A stretch of DNA of 64,000 nucleotides, taken from NCBI RefSeq assembly GCF_019930585.1, contig NZ_CP082839.1, forward strand, positions 3,158,001-3,222,000, given 5' to 3'. Numbering within the stretch: the first letter of the stretch is position 1; the number at the start of each line of letters is the position of its first letter. Positions 31,931-41,984 of the stretch are shown one piece after another. The stretch is from Sphingomonas nostoxanthinifaciens. Lineage in GTDB: Bacteria > Pseudomonadota > Alphaproteobacteria > Sphingomonadales > Sphingomonadaceae. The translations under genes were made by a program, and so were the position numbers. The notes under the pieces were generated by a model that was given only the letters and a program-made list of their open reading frames with translations, ran no database searches and was not told the origin of the DNA.

Positions 31931-34636
31931 ATGGCTGGTCAGTCCAGCCGGAACCTGTACCTGCAGGTTTCGGCGAGCACCGACGCGTTCACGCGCGCCA
32001 TGAAGGCGGCGACGGGCACGCTCCAGAATTTCGATGGCGACGTCGCGAAGATGATCGCAGACGTCCAAGAGAATTTCGACAAGCTGGCGGCCAACGACGA
32101 TCCCGCGAAGGCGCTCGTCACGAACTTCCGCCGCAGCTTTGCCGATATCCAGCAGGAAGCCCGGCAGGCGCTGTCCGGCGGATCGCTGACGCTCGACACC
32201 AGTTCCGCCGTAAAGGCGGCTGATCAGGCGACGAAGGTCGCTGTCGCCCTCCGTGATCGCGCTGATGCCGCGGGGCGCGCTGCGGTCGCCACCGGCGCCG
32301 ACAACGAGGCCATCCGAGCCTACGCGACGGCCGCCGCTGCCGCTGCCACGGGCGCGGAACGGTTCGCCAAGGGCCTCCGCGATCAAGCCCAAGTGCTTCA
32401 GGCGGTCGAGGGCGAAATGGTCGCCGCCGGCACGGCCGGCACCAAAGCGGGCGAAGTCATCACGACCGCACACAACCGCATGTCGGCATCGAGCCTCATC
32501 CTGCAGCACGTCCTGCGCAGCAGCGCTGACAGCTACAGCGCGGGCCTGCCGATCGCGACGATCTTCGGCGAGCAGATCAGCCGTCTGGGTGAAGCCGCCG
32601 CGTTCGCCGGCCAGGAGGCGGGCAATTCCACCTCCGCGTTCGCGAAGTTCGGCGCGTTCATGGGCGGCCCCGGTGGCCTCGCCGTCTCGGCGTTCGTCGC
32701 GGTGCTTGCACCTCTGGCGATCAAGCTGCTGGAGTCGGACGACGCGGCGAAGATGCTGGCCGAGGATATCGGCAAGGCCGCCACCGCCGCCGACACGTTC
32801 GGCGCCGCTCAATCCGAGCTGGGCAAGATCATCGATCTGACCACCGGCCGCCTGAAGACCCACAACGAGGTGCTGATCCAGACGATCCGGCTGCAAGCGC
32901 AGGCTAATCAGCTGGCGGCCGAGGCGGCGGAGAAGGAAGACGCGAAGACCCTGAAGGGCAAGGGCGAGCAGACCTTCACGGAGCGCGCAAGCGGGATCCT
33001 GTCGTTGTTCACACCGTCGGACGCGCCAGATCTCGCTGGCGTCCAGCTCGGCCGTGCCAGTGTCGCTTCTCAGGAAGCGTCGTTGGCGCCCCTGCAGAAG
33101 GTGATCGACGAGTTCCAGGTCAAACTGGCGGCGGTTTCGCCGGACACCTCGAACAAGGCCTTCGACAAACAGATCGGCGCCGTGGTCGACGGAGCGAAGG
33201 CGGCCATCGACCAGCTGGCTAAGGCGGGCCAGCTCGGTGGGCGCGACCCGATCGAGATAAAGAAGGCCCTTCTCGCCCAGGCGACCGACCGCAGCACGCA
33301 ATATGCACAGGGGCTGGTTGTCGATGGCATCGACGGCAAGGGCGTCGCGGACGATCTCAAGCCGTACCAGAAGCCAAAAAAGTCGAAGGTCGACCGCACC
33401 GCCGAACGCGCAGCGGAAGAGGACAAGAGCTTCACTGATCAGCAGCGCGGCGAGAACGATGCCTATAGCAAGGCGCTGCAGCAGCTGACGCAGTCGGCGC
33501 AGCAGTGGTACGATATCGCGCTCGGCCAGATCCAGACGGATCTCTCTGCCAAGAGCCAGTCGATCGACGACCAGGTTCGCGCGAAGAAACTGACGCAGGC
33601 GCATGCCGATCAGCTGAAAGCGCAGCTGCTCGAAAATGCCGGCATTCAGGAAGAGGTCGAGCAGCGCAAACTGCAGATCGCGCTCTATGATGCTGCCTAT
33701 CAGGCGGACAAGCAGGCGCGCGACAATCAGATCGCCCTGCTCCAGATCGACCTCCAGTTTGCGACCACTCGGAAAGACCGGCTGGCGATCGAGCAGCAAC
33801 TCCTCGCCCAGCAGCAAAAACAGCGATTGGCCGATCTTGATCGCACGATCGAGAAGAGCAACGACCCGAGTGAAATCGCCAACGCGAAAGCTGAGAAGTC
33901 CCTGCTTCCCCAGCAGTTCGCTCGTCAGCGCGATGCCACCAATCTGGCGAACGCCAGCCCGATCGATGCCTACAAGCGCCAGCTTTCCGAGGCCGTGGGC
34001 AGCAGCGACGCGCTGAACGACTCTCTGCAGAAGGTGGCTGTCGACGGGTTCAAAGGCATCGAAGACGGCTTTGTCGGCGTCATCACCGGCACGAAATCCG
34101 TTGCATCCGCCTTCAAGGACATGGCCACCTCGATCCTGGCCGATCTGGCGAAGATCGCAATCGAGAAGCTGCTGGTGAACACGATCGGCGGCGGCTTCTT
34201 CGGGTTGAAGGATGGCGGCCCGGTCCTGAAGCGCGCCGGCGGCGGCCCCGTCTTCGGCGCGGGCGGCCCGCGCGACGACAAAATCCCGGCGCTGCTGTCG
34301 AATGGCGAGTTCATCATCAACGCCGCCGCCACCGCCAAGCACCGCGCGCTGCTGACCGCGATCAACGACAACCGGATGCCGCATTTCGCAGACGGCGGAA
34401 TGGTCGGGTCGGCCAGCCTGCGCCTGCCCTCGCTGTCGGGCATCACCAGCGCCCAGCGGCCGATCGTGAACAACATCTACGACCTGTCCAACTCGTTCGT
34501 CGACCAGAACCTCTGGGATCGCATCGGCGGCATTTCGGCAGGTCAGGTCAGCGCCGCCGCCCCGCAGATCGCCGCGGCTGGCGGTCGGATCGGCCAGCAG
34601 CGCGTGGTGCAAAAAGCCGCTCGGCGGATGAGGTGA
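31931..34636 (+). CDS. Tail tape-measure protein
   Basis: A 901-residue protein. It starts with YLQVSASTDAFTRAMKAATG, has hydrophobic Gly/Ala-rich segments around 190-270 (probable membrane-inserting part) and long coiled-coil helices from about 480 to 690. Its Gly-rich end (GGGPVFGAGGPRDDKIPALL, then NGEFIINAAA) is found in many tape measures. It sets tail length and guides DNA ejection. Confidence 0.9.
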   Translation: MAGQSSRNLYLQVSASTDAFTRAMKAATGTLQNFDGDVAKMIADVQENFDKLAANDDPAKALVTNFRRSFADIQQEARQALSGGSLTLDTSSAVKAADQATKVAVALRDRADAAGRAAVATGADNEAIRAYATAAAAAATGAERFAKGLRDQAQVLQAVEGEMVAAGTAGTKAGEVITTAHNRMSASSLILQHVLRSSADSYSAGLPIATIFGEQISRLGEAAAFAGQEAGNSTSAFAKFGAFMGGPGGLAVSAFVAVLAPLAIKLLESDDAAKMLAEDIGKAATAADTFGAAQSELGKIIDLTTGRLKTHNEVLIQTIRLQAQANQLAAEAAEKEDAKTLKGKGEQTFTERASGILSLFTPSDAPDLAGVQLGRASVASQEASLAPLQKVIDEFQVKLAAVSPDTSNKAFDKQIGAVVDGAKAAIDQLAKAGQLGGRDPIEIKKALLAQATDRSTQYAQGLVVDGIDGKGVADDLKPYQKPKKSKVDRTAERAAEEDKSFTDQQRGENDAYSKALQQLTQSAQQWYDIALGQIQTDLSAKSQSIDDQVRAKKLTQAHADQLKAQLLENAGIQEEVEQRKLQIALYDAAYQADKQARDNQIALLQIDLQFATTRKDRLAIEQQLLAQQQKQRLADLDRTIEKSNDPSEIANAKAEKSLLPQQFARQRDATNLANASPIDAYKRQLSEAVGSSDALNDSLQKVAVDGFKGIEDGFVGVITGTKSVASAFKDMATSILADLAKIAIEKLLVNTIGGGFFGLKDGGPVLKRAGGGPVFGAGGPRDDKIPALLSNGEFIINAAATAKHRALLTAINDNRMPHFADGGMVGSASLRLPSLSGITSAQRPIVNNIYDLSNSFVDQNLWDRIGGISAGQVSAAAPQIAAAGGRIGQQRVVQKAARRMR

Positions 34637-34637
34637 T

Positions 34638-35237
34638 ATGTCGATCCTGATCCCCAGCACCAAGAACTGGCGGACGGGCACGCCGACGCTCACCGATTTT
34701 GGAGGAGTCCTGACCCCGCCCCTCGGCGGTCCGGCGCAGAAGCTGAACCGGATGGGCAATCGGTATTCGCTCGACATCGAGCCGCCGACCGTCGCCACCG
34801 AGCCCGATGGTCGGATCTATGCCGGCCTGCTGTCGATGGCGCTGACGCAGGGCGGCCTTTTTGCGTTTCCGCAGCCGGGCTTGGCCATCGGCAACCCCGG
34901 CGCGCCCGTCGTGAATGGCGGCGGCCAGCTGGGGTCCACGCTGGCGCTGCGCGGCTTCACGCCCGGCTATGTGATCCGGTTCAACCAGTTCTTCTCGATC
35001 ATCCTCAACGGCCGTCGATACCTCTACGCGTCCGGCGCCGACATCGCGGCGGACGGCGCCGGCAACGTCAGCCTGCCGCTCGCGCTGATGCTGCGACGCG
35101 CGCCCGCCGACGGCGCGACCTGTGAGTTCGCCCAGCCCTACATCGAGGGGTGGCTGAAGGGGCAGGTCGTCAGCTGGAAGCTGCGGCTCGAGCCCTACAC
35201 CGACCTGCCGACCTTCACGATCGCCGAGGCGGAATGA
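34638..35237 (+). CDS. Distal tail protein, unknown
   Basis: A 199-residue, beta-rich protein between tape measure and hub genes. Segments include FGGVLTPPLGGPAQKLNRMG and YIEGWLKGQVVSWKLRLEPY. The position suggests the distal-tail ring that links tube to tip. No named domain is clear. Confidence 0.6.
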   Translation: MSILIPSTKNWRTGTPTLTDFGGVLTPPLGGPAQKLNRMGNRYSLDIEPPTVATEPDGRIYAGLLSMALTQGGLFAFPQPGLAIGNPGAPVVNGGGQLGSTLALRGFTPGYVIRFNQFFSIILNGRRYLYASGADIAADGAGNVSLPLALMLRRAPADGATCEFAQPYIEGWLKGQVVSWKLRLEPYTDLPTFTIAEAE

Positions 35238-35887
35238 CCCAGCTCACCCCGGCGACGGACGCCGCCTTCTCGGGATGGAACCCCACCATCTTCGGATCGG
35301 TGTTCATCGCGCTTCCCGGCTATCCGCTCGGCCTGCTCGATGGCTCGGCCGAGCTGTCGTTCGGCGGCCGCGCATATCTCGGGCGCGACCCGACCTATGG
35401 CGTGCTGGCCACCTGCGCTGAGATCAGCGACGGCACCGGCGACGACGCGCCCCAGCTAAAGATCACCATCTATCCGGCGAACGATGCCGCGGCGGCGGAC
35501 CTCGCCGCGCCTAACATGCAGGGCAGCCAGGTGCTGATCCACGTCGGCGCGGTCAATCCAGCGACCGGCCTCGTGATCCCCGATCCGCATCAGCTGTTCT
35601 TCGGCGAGCTCGACGTGCCGACGCTCAACGTCCGCGCAAACAGCCGGGATCTGGAATATACGGTCATCAGCGTGTTCGAGCGCTGCCTCGCCGATGACGA
35701 GGGCCAGCGCCTGTCGCCCGGTCGCCAGCGCGCCATCTACGCGAACGATGCCGGGCTCGACGACGTCACCGGCGTCGGCCAGCCGATCGACTGGGGCGTC
35801 GCCGGCGACAGCACCGCCGTCACCTATTCGTACTCTGGCGGCCTCGGCGCCTCCACCTCCTATGGCGGGATGCTGCAAGAGCGATGA
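35234..35887 (+). CDS. Baseplate/hub-like tail protein
   Basis: A 217-residue protein. It has LLDGSAELSFGGRAYLGRDP, a stretch of strands ending MQGSQVLIHVGAVNPATG, and LEYTVISVFERCLADDEGQR, a set found in sphingomonad prophage tail proteins just before the NlpC/P60-like gene. It overlaps both neighbours by 4 bp. Confidence 0.6.
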   Translation: MTQLTPATDAAFSGWNPTIFGSVFIALPGYPLGLLDGSAELSFGGRAYLGRDPTYGVLATCAEISDGTGDDAPQLKITIYPANDAAAADLAAPNMQGSQVLIHVGAVNPATGLVIPDPHQLFFGELDVPTLNVRANSRDLEYTVISVFERCLADDEGQRLSPGRQRAIYANDAGLDDVTGVGQPIDWGVAGDSTAVTYSYSGGLGASTSYGGMLQER

Positions 35888-36330
35888 CCGATCCCGATAT
35901 GCTCAGGCGCCGTGATGCCGCGCAAGCGACGCTCGACCGCTTCCGTACCCGCAAGCTGCGCCTGGGCGTGAACGACTGCGTCCGCATGGGCGCGTTCCAC
36001 CTGCGCAAGATGGGCCGCAAGGTCCAGTTGCCGCCCACGGGTGCCTATTCGACGGTACGCGGCGCGCTGAAGCAGCTGCAGGCGCGCGGGTTCGATGATG
36101 TGGCGGCGGCGCTCGACGCCATGGGTCTGCCGCGGATCCCGCCGGCGTCGGCTGTCGTCGGCGATTTTCTCATGCTGCCGGCGAACACGGCGCTCGGCAG
36201 CCTGACGATCGCGCTCGGGAACGGCCGGGTGGTCGGCTATCATGAGGACGTGCCCGGCGGTGCGGCGGTGCTGCAGCCCGTGGAGTTCCTCGACGCTTGG
36301 CGCGTCGATCCTTTCGGTTCGTCGAAGTGA
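35884..36330 (+). CDS. NlpC/P60-like DUF6950 tail peptidase
   Basis: A 148-residue protein with a likely catalytic Cys in LRLGVNDCVRMGAFHL and a His in VGYHEDVPG. DUF6950-like proteins accompany tail-tip genes and are thought to cut peptidoglycan during entry. Its stop overlaps the GTG of the tip protein. Confidence 0.7.
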   Translation: MTDPDMLRRRDAAQATLDRFRTRKLRLGVNDCVRMGAFHLRKMGRKVQLPPTGAYSTVRGALKQLQARGFDDVAAALDAMGLPRIPPASAVVGDFLMLPANTALGSLTIALGNGRVVGYHEDVPGGAAVLQPVEFLDAWRVDPFGSSK

Positions 36331-39300
36331 GCCACGTCCTGCGCACCGCCGCGCTGGTCGTCGGCGCGGTCGCCCTCGTCGCGACCGGCGTGGGCGCGAT
36401 CGCTGGTGCGGCCGGTGCCGCGGCTGCCGGCACGCTGGGCGAGGTAGCGGTCGCTTCGGTCGCATCGCAGGTGGCGTCGATCGCGGCGATCGGCGCAATC
36501 GGGCTCGAGGTGGGCGCGACGCTGACGGCGAAAAAGCCTACCGCGACGTCAACCGGAACGCCGGACCAATTCACCGCCGATCCCGCTGGCTTCCTGCCCT
36601 ACGGGATCGGGCGCCATGGCACCGCCGGCAACATCGTCTTCCGCAAGGCGTGGGACACCAGCGACGCGGGCACGAACGACCGGCAGAGCTTCGTGGTCGT
36701 CCTGTCGGCCGGCGGCCCGTCCTTCGCGTTCGAGAGCTTCAACGCCGACACGACCACGGTGAACTTCGCCAACGATGGGCCGGCGCAGGGCTCGCCGTTC
36801 GACGGCTTCATGTGGCAGACGCGCCAGCTCGGCGCGATCCCGACCCCGACCGCCATGGGCTTCGGCACCGGCGCCGGCACGCCGCCCGGATGGGGCGCCG
36901 ACCGCCGCCTGCACGGCATGACCGCGGCGACCTGGACGCTGCGCTTCGACACGAAGGGCGATCACTACCAGTCGGGCGTGCCCAAGCCGATCTGGGTGAT
37001 GCTCGGGCATCTCTGCTACGATCCGCGCAAGGACTCGACCTATCCCGGCGGCAGCGGCTCGCATCGCTGGGCCGATCCCAAGAACACTGCCGCCTTCGAC
37101 GCGGCGATGGACACCTGGGAATATAGCGACGACCCTTATCTTCACGGCTTGCGCTGGGCGCTCGGCACGTGGGAGCGCGATCGCCAGGTAACAAGCAGCA
37201 CCTACGTCCAGACGTTCGGTATGGGCGCGCCGATCGAAGCGGTCGACGTCGCCGCGTTCGTCGAGGGCGCCAACGTCGCGCGCACGAACGGCTGGAAGGC
37301 CGGCGGCGTGGTCTACAGCGGCGATGGCCGCTGGGACACGATGAAGAAGATCCTCCAGGCAGGCATGGGCGAGCCCATCCAGCTGGGAGCCAAGGTCAGC
37401 TGCTACGTCAACGCGCCGAAGGTGGTGCTCGACACGGTCAACCCGTCCGACCTGATGGGCGACGCGGTGGTGCCGGCGACGCAGAGCCGCCTGCAGCGCA
37501 TCAACCGCGTGGTGCCGCGCTATTATCAGGAGGCGAACCAGTGGCAGCTGCTGCCCGGTACGCCGATCGTGGTCGCCGACTATTTCCCGATTGATGGCGG
37601 CCAGCGCACGAAGCAGATCGATTATCCGCTGATCAACGTCGATGCGCAGATCGCCGTCGCGGCGCGCTACGACATCGAGAATAGCCGCGAGTTCGGCGCG
37701 ATCTCGCTACCGCTCAAGCTGCGCTGGATCGGCTATAAGCCCGGCGACTGCATCGCCGTGAACTTGCCCGAGGGCGGGCTCGTCAACCAGCCGGTGCTGC
37801 TGCTCAACCGCAGCTTCGATCCAGCTTCGCTAACGCCCATCTTCACTGCCCGATCGGAGACGGTCGCCAAGCATCCGTTCGCGCTCGGCCAGACGACCGT
37901 GGCGCCTCCCACGCCGGGCGTCTCGGGCCCGACGCTCGTGCCGACCCCCGGAGCCAATGCCTGGGCCATCACCGGCACGTCGATCGTCCAGGGCGCGAAC
38001 ACCCTCCCGGCGCTCGTCATTGCCGGCGCTGTCGATCGGCCGACGGCCGAGGCGATCGTGTTCGAGTATCGCGTGTTCATCAGCGGGCAGGGCGCCGATG
38101 CTGCATGGATCGCAGCCGCGACGCTGCCGCCCAGCACCACCGGCACCAAGATCACGGCGGTCATTCCGGGCCAGCAGTACGAAGTCGCCGTCTCGTACCT
38201 ACGCCGCAGCGCGCAGGGCGCGCGGCAGATCATCGGTCCGGTCACCGTCAGCCAGCTCGCCTATGATTTTGCGAACGTCAGCGGCGATGGGCTCGATGCG
38301 CTGGTGAACGAGGCGGCGAAGGCAGCGAGCGACGCCGGCACCGCGCTTTCGCAGCTGGGCGTCATCGCCAGCGACAGGATCCTGTCGCGTGGCGAGAAGC
38401 CTGCCGTTATCGCCGACTGGAATGCGATCACCGCGGAGATCGACCCCTTGGTCGCCCAGGCGAGCGCGCTCGGCGTCGCTTCCCAGCTCCTGATCGCCGC
38501 CCGCGATGCGCTGGCAACCTATCTGACCAGCATCGGGCCCTATGCCGGCGCCTGGGCCGACGTCACCGTCGACAGCCCGGTCAACCCGGTCAATTTTCGT
38601 GCCGCGTTCACCAGCTATTACACGGCAAAAATCAATCTGATCGCGTCGATGACGCAGTCGGCGACCAACGCCGGCGCGGCCCCGAACGAGCTGCCCTTGT
38701 CAGACTTTTCGCAGGGCTTGCGCGGTTTCCTGCCGTCGGCGCCAATCGGCGGGGGCGCCATACAATCCCAGCCGACCTATAGCGGCGCCCCCCAGGTCAG
38801 TCACACCTTCGACGTCGCGACGAACCTCGCCGGCTGGTTTGGCGTGCGCAATTCGGCCTGGGCGCACATCTTCGGCCTCATCAACAACTACGAATATTTC
38901 GATGTCTTCTCGACCTACGGTCCGTGGACTCCGCTCAATGCGGCCCGCCCGAGCGTGGCGGCATCGGCCCCGTATATGCTCAAGGTCAAGAACAGCGATC
39001 GCGTCTACGCCCGATGCTCGCTCGCCAACCATCGCTGCGACGTCAATATGTTCGGCTTGATCTTCGACAAGGACGGCAACCTGATCGGAGCGCCCAGCTG
39101 GGCTGGCGCACGAGGGGGCGGCGGTCAGAACGGCGACCCGGCCACCATGAACGTCATCGGCGCGGTGTTCAACGTCGCGGACGTGATCGATACGAGCAAG
39201 ACTGCCGCGTACATGATGCTGATGTGGCGCATGTACGGGCGCTACGGAAACCCCACCGTATCCCAAGCTGATGCCAGCGACGGCTACATGTTCATGACCG

Positions 39301-41135
39301 AGCCGGCCATGGGGCACATGACCTCCGGCCAGACCGCCCTGCCTCCATACACCGACGGGCCTGGCGATCCGATGGGCGACGTCACCGGACAGAACGTCGC
39401 GCTCGACACCACCAATCTGGCGGGCCGCTCCGCCGCCCAGATCGCCGCCGACGTCGACACGGCCAACAGCACCGCGGCGACCGCAAAAAGCACGGCGGAT
39501 GCGGTGCAGGCGTTCACCGATGACGTGGCCGACAACAACCACGCGTCGCCGGACGAGAAGAAGCGCTATCGCGGCTTCGTGAACGACGTCGACGCGCAGG
39601 TTTCGTCGGAGCGGATCAAGGGGGAAGGCCTCGGCTGCGCGGCACAGGCCGACGCAATGCAGAACGCATGGAACGTGCTGAAGGACTTCCTAATCAACAC
39701 CGTCCAGATCAACGACGTCGGTCACCAGACCTATTTCGACCGCGGCTATTTCCACACCCTGAGCAATGCGTTCGCGTCGGCCGAGACCGTGCTCGCGCAG
39801 GCGCTGCAGGATCGCGCCAAGATCATCGCGCAGGACACCGGCGCGAACGTCTTCCTCGATCCGCTCTTCCGATCGCCCTCCGACTCCACCTGCTGGGCTG
39901 GCTTCGATGGTCGCGCGATCCCGCAGGACAGCGGTGATGGGCGACGGCTGGTATTTCCTCCTGATCAGGGCAGCGACGTCAACGTCACGACCGAACGCTT
40001 CGTGATCGGGCCCTACGACTACATCGACATCGAGTTCGAGTATTACGTGCAGGGCAGCACCGTTCCGGCCAACGGCGAAGGTGGATATCTCGGCATCTGG
40101 ACGTCGTTCCTCGACGGCAATGGAAGTTACTGCGATCAGCATCCGGCGGTGGCGATCAAGACCGATAATTGCGTCAAAGATCTGTGGACCAAGTTCGTCG
40201 GCCGCATCACGGTGCAGGGGATCAGCGGCAACATCAATTGGCAGAACTTCGCCGCCTGCCAACTGTACATTCAGGCCCAGCCGATCACGGGCGGCTATGG
40301 CTTCATCCGCAATCCGAAGGGATATCGGGTCGCCAACTCGGCCAAGAACCTCGGCGCAGACGGGCGGCAAGCCAGCGCGCAGCTGACGACGGCGTTCGCG
40401 ATCTCGGCCTCGGTGCAGGCAGCCGGGTTCTTCGTCTCGGGCGTCCAAGGCGGCATCCAGTTCGGCGACTGGCAGGTCGATTTCGGCGACGGCTTCACCT
40501 ACATGCCCGGCGGCACCTTCACCGGCTTCGGCGACAATCAGCAGCTCTACCTCTACCTGATCGCGCCCAACATGAGCGCCGCCGGCGCAAGCTATTCGGT
40601 CACCCCCGCATTCCAGGGCAACACCGATAAGCAGCGGATCCTTATGGGGGCATTCTACACCAACCGGGCCGACGGCTCGCCCGGCGGCTCGTCTGGCGGC
40701 GGCAGCGGCGGCGGAGCCTGCGTCGCGGTCGATGCGTGGCTGATGGACGATCTGCAGGCGGGCGCCGCGGCACCTGGCGCGCCGATCGATCTGCTGCGGC
40801 ACGATTGGAGCAGTGCAGAGCGGGCCTCGGTCGACTCGGTCGAGATCAGCCCGCAACCATGCGTGCGTCTCCGGACCGCGCGTGGCGCCGAGCTGGTCTG
40901 TTCGATCCACACACCGATCGAGCTGCCCGACGGCACCGTGCTGATGGCGCCCGCCGCGCTCGATGCGCAGGTGGCGTCTCTCATCGACGGCACCTTTCAT
41001 GCCGACGACCGCATCGTCGAGGTGCAGGAATGGGGGGTGCGGCCGGTGGCACACATCCACGTCGGCGGGAGGGTCTACGCCGCCGGCACCGAGGCGCGTG
41101 CGCGCGTCCTAACCCACAACCCGATCAAGCCGTAA
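36327..41135 (+). CDS. Tail-tip (J-like) protein with C-terminal Hint-like domain
   Basis: 1602 residues from GTG 36327, coupled to the previous stop. It opens with hydrophobic Ala/Gly/Val segments and a central J/GTA-like tip region (DQFTADPAGFLPYGIGRHG, GDCIAVNLPEGGLV). Fibronectin-like parts follow (about 540-650), then helical linkers and a C-terminal receptor-contact part. A Gly/Ser linker leads to Cys1465 and a Hint-like domain: CVAVDAWLMDD at its start, LVCSIHTPIELPDG with the block-B His, and a final THN (1596-1598), leaving only PIKP. This domain is the unusual part; it may cleave or cap the tip. Confidence 0.82.
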   Translation: MSHVLRTAALVVGAVALVATGVGAIAGAAGAAAAGTLGEVAVASVASQVASIAAIGAIGLEVGATLTAKKPTATSTGTPDQFTADPAGFLPYGIGRHGTAGNIVFRKAWDTSDAGTNDRQSFVVVLSAGGPSFAFESFNADTTTVNFANDGPAQGSPFDGFMWQTRQLGAIPTPTAMGFGTGAGTPPGWGADRRLHGMTAATWTLRFDTKGDHYQSGVPKPIWVMLGHLCYDPRKDSTYPGGSGSHRWADPKNTAAFDAAMDTWEYSDDPYLHGLRWALGTWERDRQVTSSTYVQTFGMGAPIEAVDVAAFVEGANVARTNGWKAGGVVYSGDGRWDTMKKILQAGMGEPIQLGAKVSCYVNAPKVVLDTVNPSDLMGDAVVPATQSRLQRINRVVPRYYQEANQWQLLPGTPIVVADYFPIDGGQRTKQIDYPLINVDAQIAVAARYDIENSREFGAISLPLKLRWIGYKPGDCIAVNLPEGGLVNQPVLLLNRSFDPASLTPIFTARSETVAKHPFALGQTTVAPPTPGVSGPTLVPTPGANAWAITGTSIVQGANTLPALVIAGAVDRPTAEAIVFEYRVFISGQGADAAWIAAATLPPSTTGTKITAVIPGQQYEVAVSYLRRSAQGARQIIGPVTVSQLAYDFANVSGDGLDALVNEAAKAASDAGTALSQLGVIASDRILSRGEKPAVIADWNAITAEIDPLVAQASALGVASQLLIAARDALATYLTSIGPYAGAWADVTVDSPVNPVNFRAAFTSYYTAKINLIASMTQSATNAGAAPNELPLSDFSQGLRGFLPSAPIGGGAIQSQPTYSGAPQVSHTFDVATNLAGWFGVRNSAWAHIFGLINNYEYFDVFSTYGPWTPLNAARPSVAASAPYMLKVKNSDRVYARCSLANHRCDVNMFGLIFDKDGNLIGAPSWAGARGGGGQNGDPATMNVIGAVFNVADVIDTSKTAAYMMLMWRMYGRYGNPTVSQADASDGYMFMTEPAMGHMTSGQTALPPYTDGPGDPMGDVTGQNVALDTTNLAGRSAAQIAADVDTANSTAATAKSTADAVQAFTDDVADNNHASPDEKKRYRGFVNDVDAQVSSERIKGEGLGCAAQADAMQNAWNVLKDFLINTVQINDVGHQTYFDRGYFHTLSNAFASAETVLAQALQDRAKIIAQDTGANVFLDPLFRSPSDSTCWAGFDGRAIPQDSGDGRRLVFPPDQGSDVNVTTERFVIGPYDYIDIEFEYYVQGSTVPANGEGGYLGIWTSFLDGNGSYCDQHPAVAIKTDNCVKDLWTKFVGRITVQGISGNINWQNFAACQLYIQAQPITGGYGFIRNPKGYRVANSAKNLGADGRQASAQLTTAFAISASVQAAGFFVSGVQGGIQFGDWQVDFGDGFTYMPGGTFTGFGDNQQLYLYLIAPNMSAAGASYSVTPAFQGNTDKQRILMGAFYTNRADGSPGGSSGGGSGGGACVAVDAWLMDDLQAGAAAPGAPIDLLRHDWSSAERASVDSVEISPQPCVRLRTARGAELVCSIHTPIELPDGTVLMAPAALDAQVASLIDGTFHADDRIVEVQEWGVRPVAHIHVGGRVYAAGTEARARVLTHNPIKP

Positions 41136-41144
41136 GGATCGCCC

Positions 41145-41555
41145 GTGGCCGATGCCGTTCGCCTCTCCACCCTTCCGAACCGCGCGCTCGAATGGACGCA
41201 GGGGGACGACAAGATCCCCGACGTCATGGAGTTCGCCTACCAGGACGATCTGGCCATCTACCTCGTGACCTATCGCTGGCGCACCGGCGCGCCGCGCGAC
41301 GCGACGAAGCTGCAGTATGACCTGAGCCTGTGCGTGCTCGATCACACCGGCACGGTCGTCTCCGATGCGTTCCGGTCGACGATCTTCGGCCACTACAACG
41401 ACCCCGTCCTGAATAGCGGCTCGCCGCCGGCGCAGACCGCGCCCGAGGCAATCATGTCGACCGCAGCCGCGCTCGTTCAGAGCGGGCAGGCGTGGGCCGC
41501 GACGAACATCAATCAGCCGCCGCTGCTCGACCTGCTCGCGCCGCCCGCGCCCTAA
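41145..41555 (+). CDS. Tail-associated protein, unknown
   Basis: A 136-residue protein from GTG 41145. The first half is strand-rich (LAIYLVTYRWRTGAP, LQYDLSLCVLDHTG) and the second half Ala/Pro-rich. It follows the tip gene, so it is probably a tail accessory protein. Confidence 0.5.
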   Translation: MADAVRLSTLPNRALEWTQGDDKIPDVMEFAYQDDLAIYLVTYRWRTGAPRDATKLQYDLSLCVLDHTGTVVSDAFRSTIFGHYNDPVLNSGSPPAQTAPEAIMSTAAALVQSGQAWAATNINQPPLLDLLAPPAP

Positions 41556-41569
41556 CCACGGAGATCACC

Positions 41570-41857
41570 ATGGCAGATGAAGCGCCCACCACCGCGCCGA
41601 CCCCTTCGCTCATCCCGATGCCGTCCGAAGCGGATCGGCAGGCAGCTCTCGCCGCGGCGCTCGCCAGTGCAGCCGCTGGCCGGGAAGCCGGGCTTGCTTC
41701 GCTCAAGGCGCTGGTCGCGACCGCCGAGTTTGCCTCGCTGCTCGCCACGGCGAAGGATCTGGCGACGTTCATGGGGAGCGATCAGCTGGTCGGGTCGCAC
41801 CTGACCTGCATGATCACCGGCATGACGACGCTTCAGAACAGCCTCGCGCGCATCTGA
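41570..41857 (+). CDS. Small Ala-rich helical protein
   Basis: A 95-residue protein. The N-terminus is Pro/Thr-rich and the rest is Ala-rich helices (AALAAALASAAAGREAGLAS). It is probably a structural or chaperone protein of the tail fibre cluster. No family. Confidence 0.5.
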   Translation: MADEAPTTAPTPSLIPMPSEADRQAALAAALASAAAGREAGLASLKALVATAEFASLLATAKDLATFMGSDQLVGSHLTCMITGMTTLQNSLARI

Positions 41858-41900
41858 TCCTCCCGCCGGCTCGCCGGCTCTCTCCGAAAGGGTAACCACC

Positions 41901-41981
41901 ATGAAGAACCTGCTTCGGCGGGCGCCTGAAGCGCTGCGTCCGCCCCCGCCCGTCGCTCCTTTCTTTTCGACAGAGGGCTGA
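41901..41981 (+). CDS. Very small protein (26 aa)
   Basis: An ATG with GAAAGGG upstream gives a 26-residue basic, Pro-rich peptide (LLRRAPEALRPPPPVAPFF). It lies between two tail genes with four bases to the next ATG. It could be a small product or a translation-coupling leader. Confidence 0.35.
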   Translation: MKNLLRRAPEALRPPPPVAPFFSTEG

Positions 41982-41984
41982 CCA

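Noticed and set aside
31892..34798. A 968-residue frame on the minus strand
   Set aside because: It is the antisense of the tape-measure gene, with Arg/Leu/Gly-rich composition typical of shadows in high-GC DNA and no ribosome-binding site.
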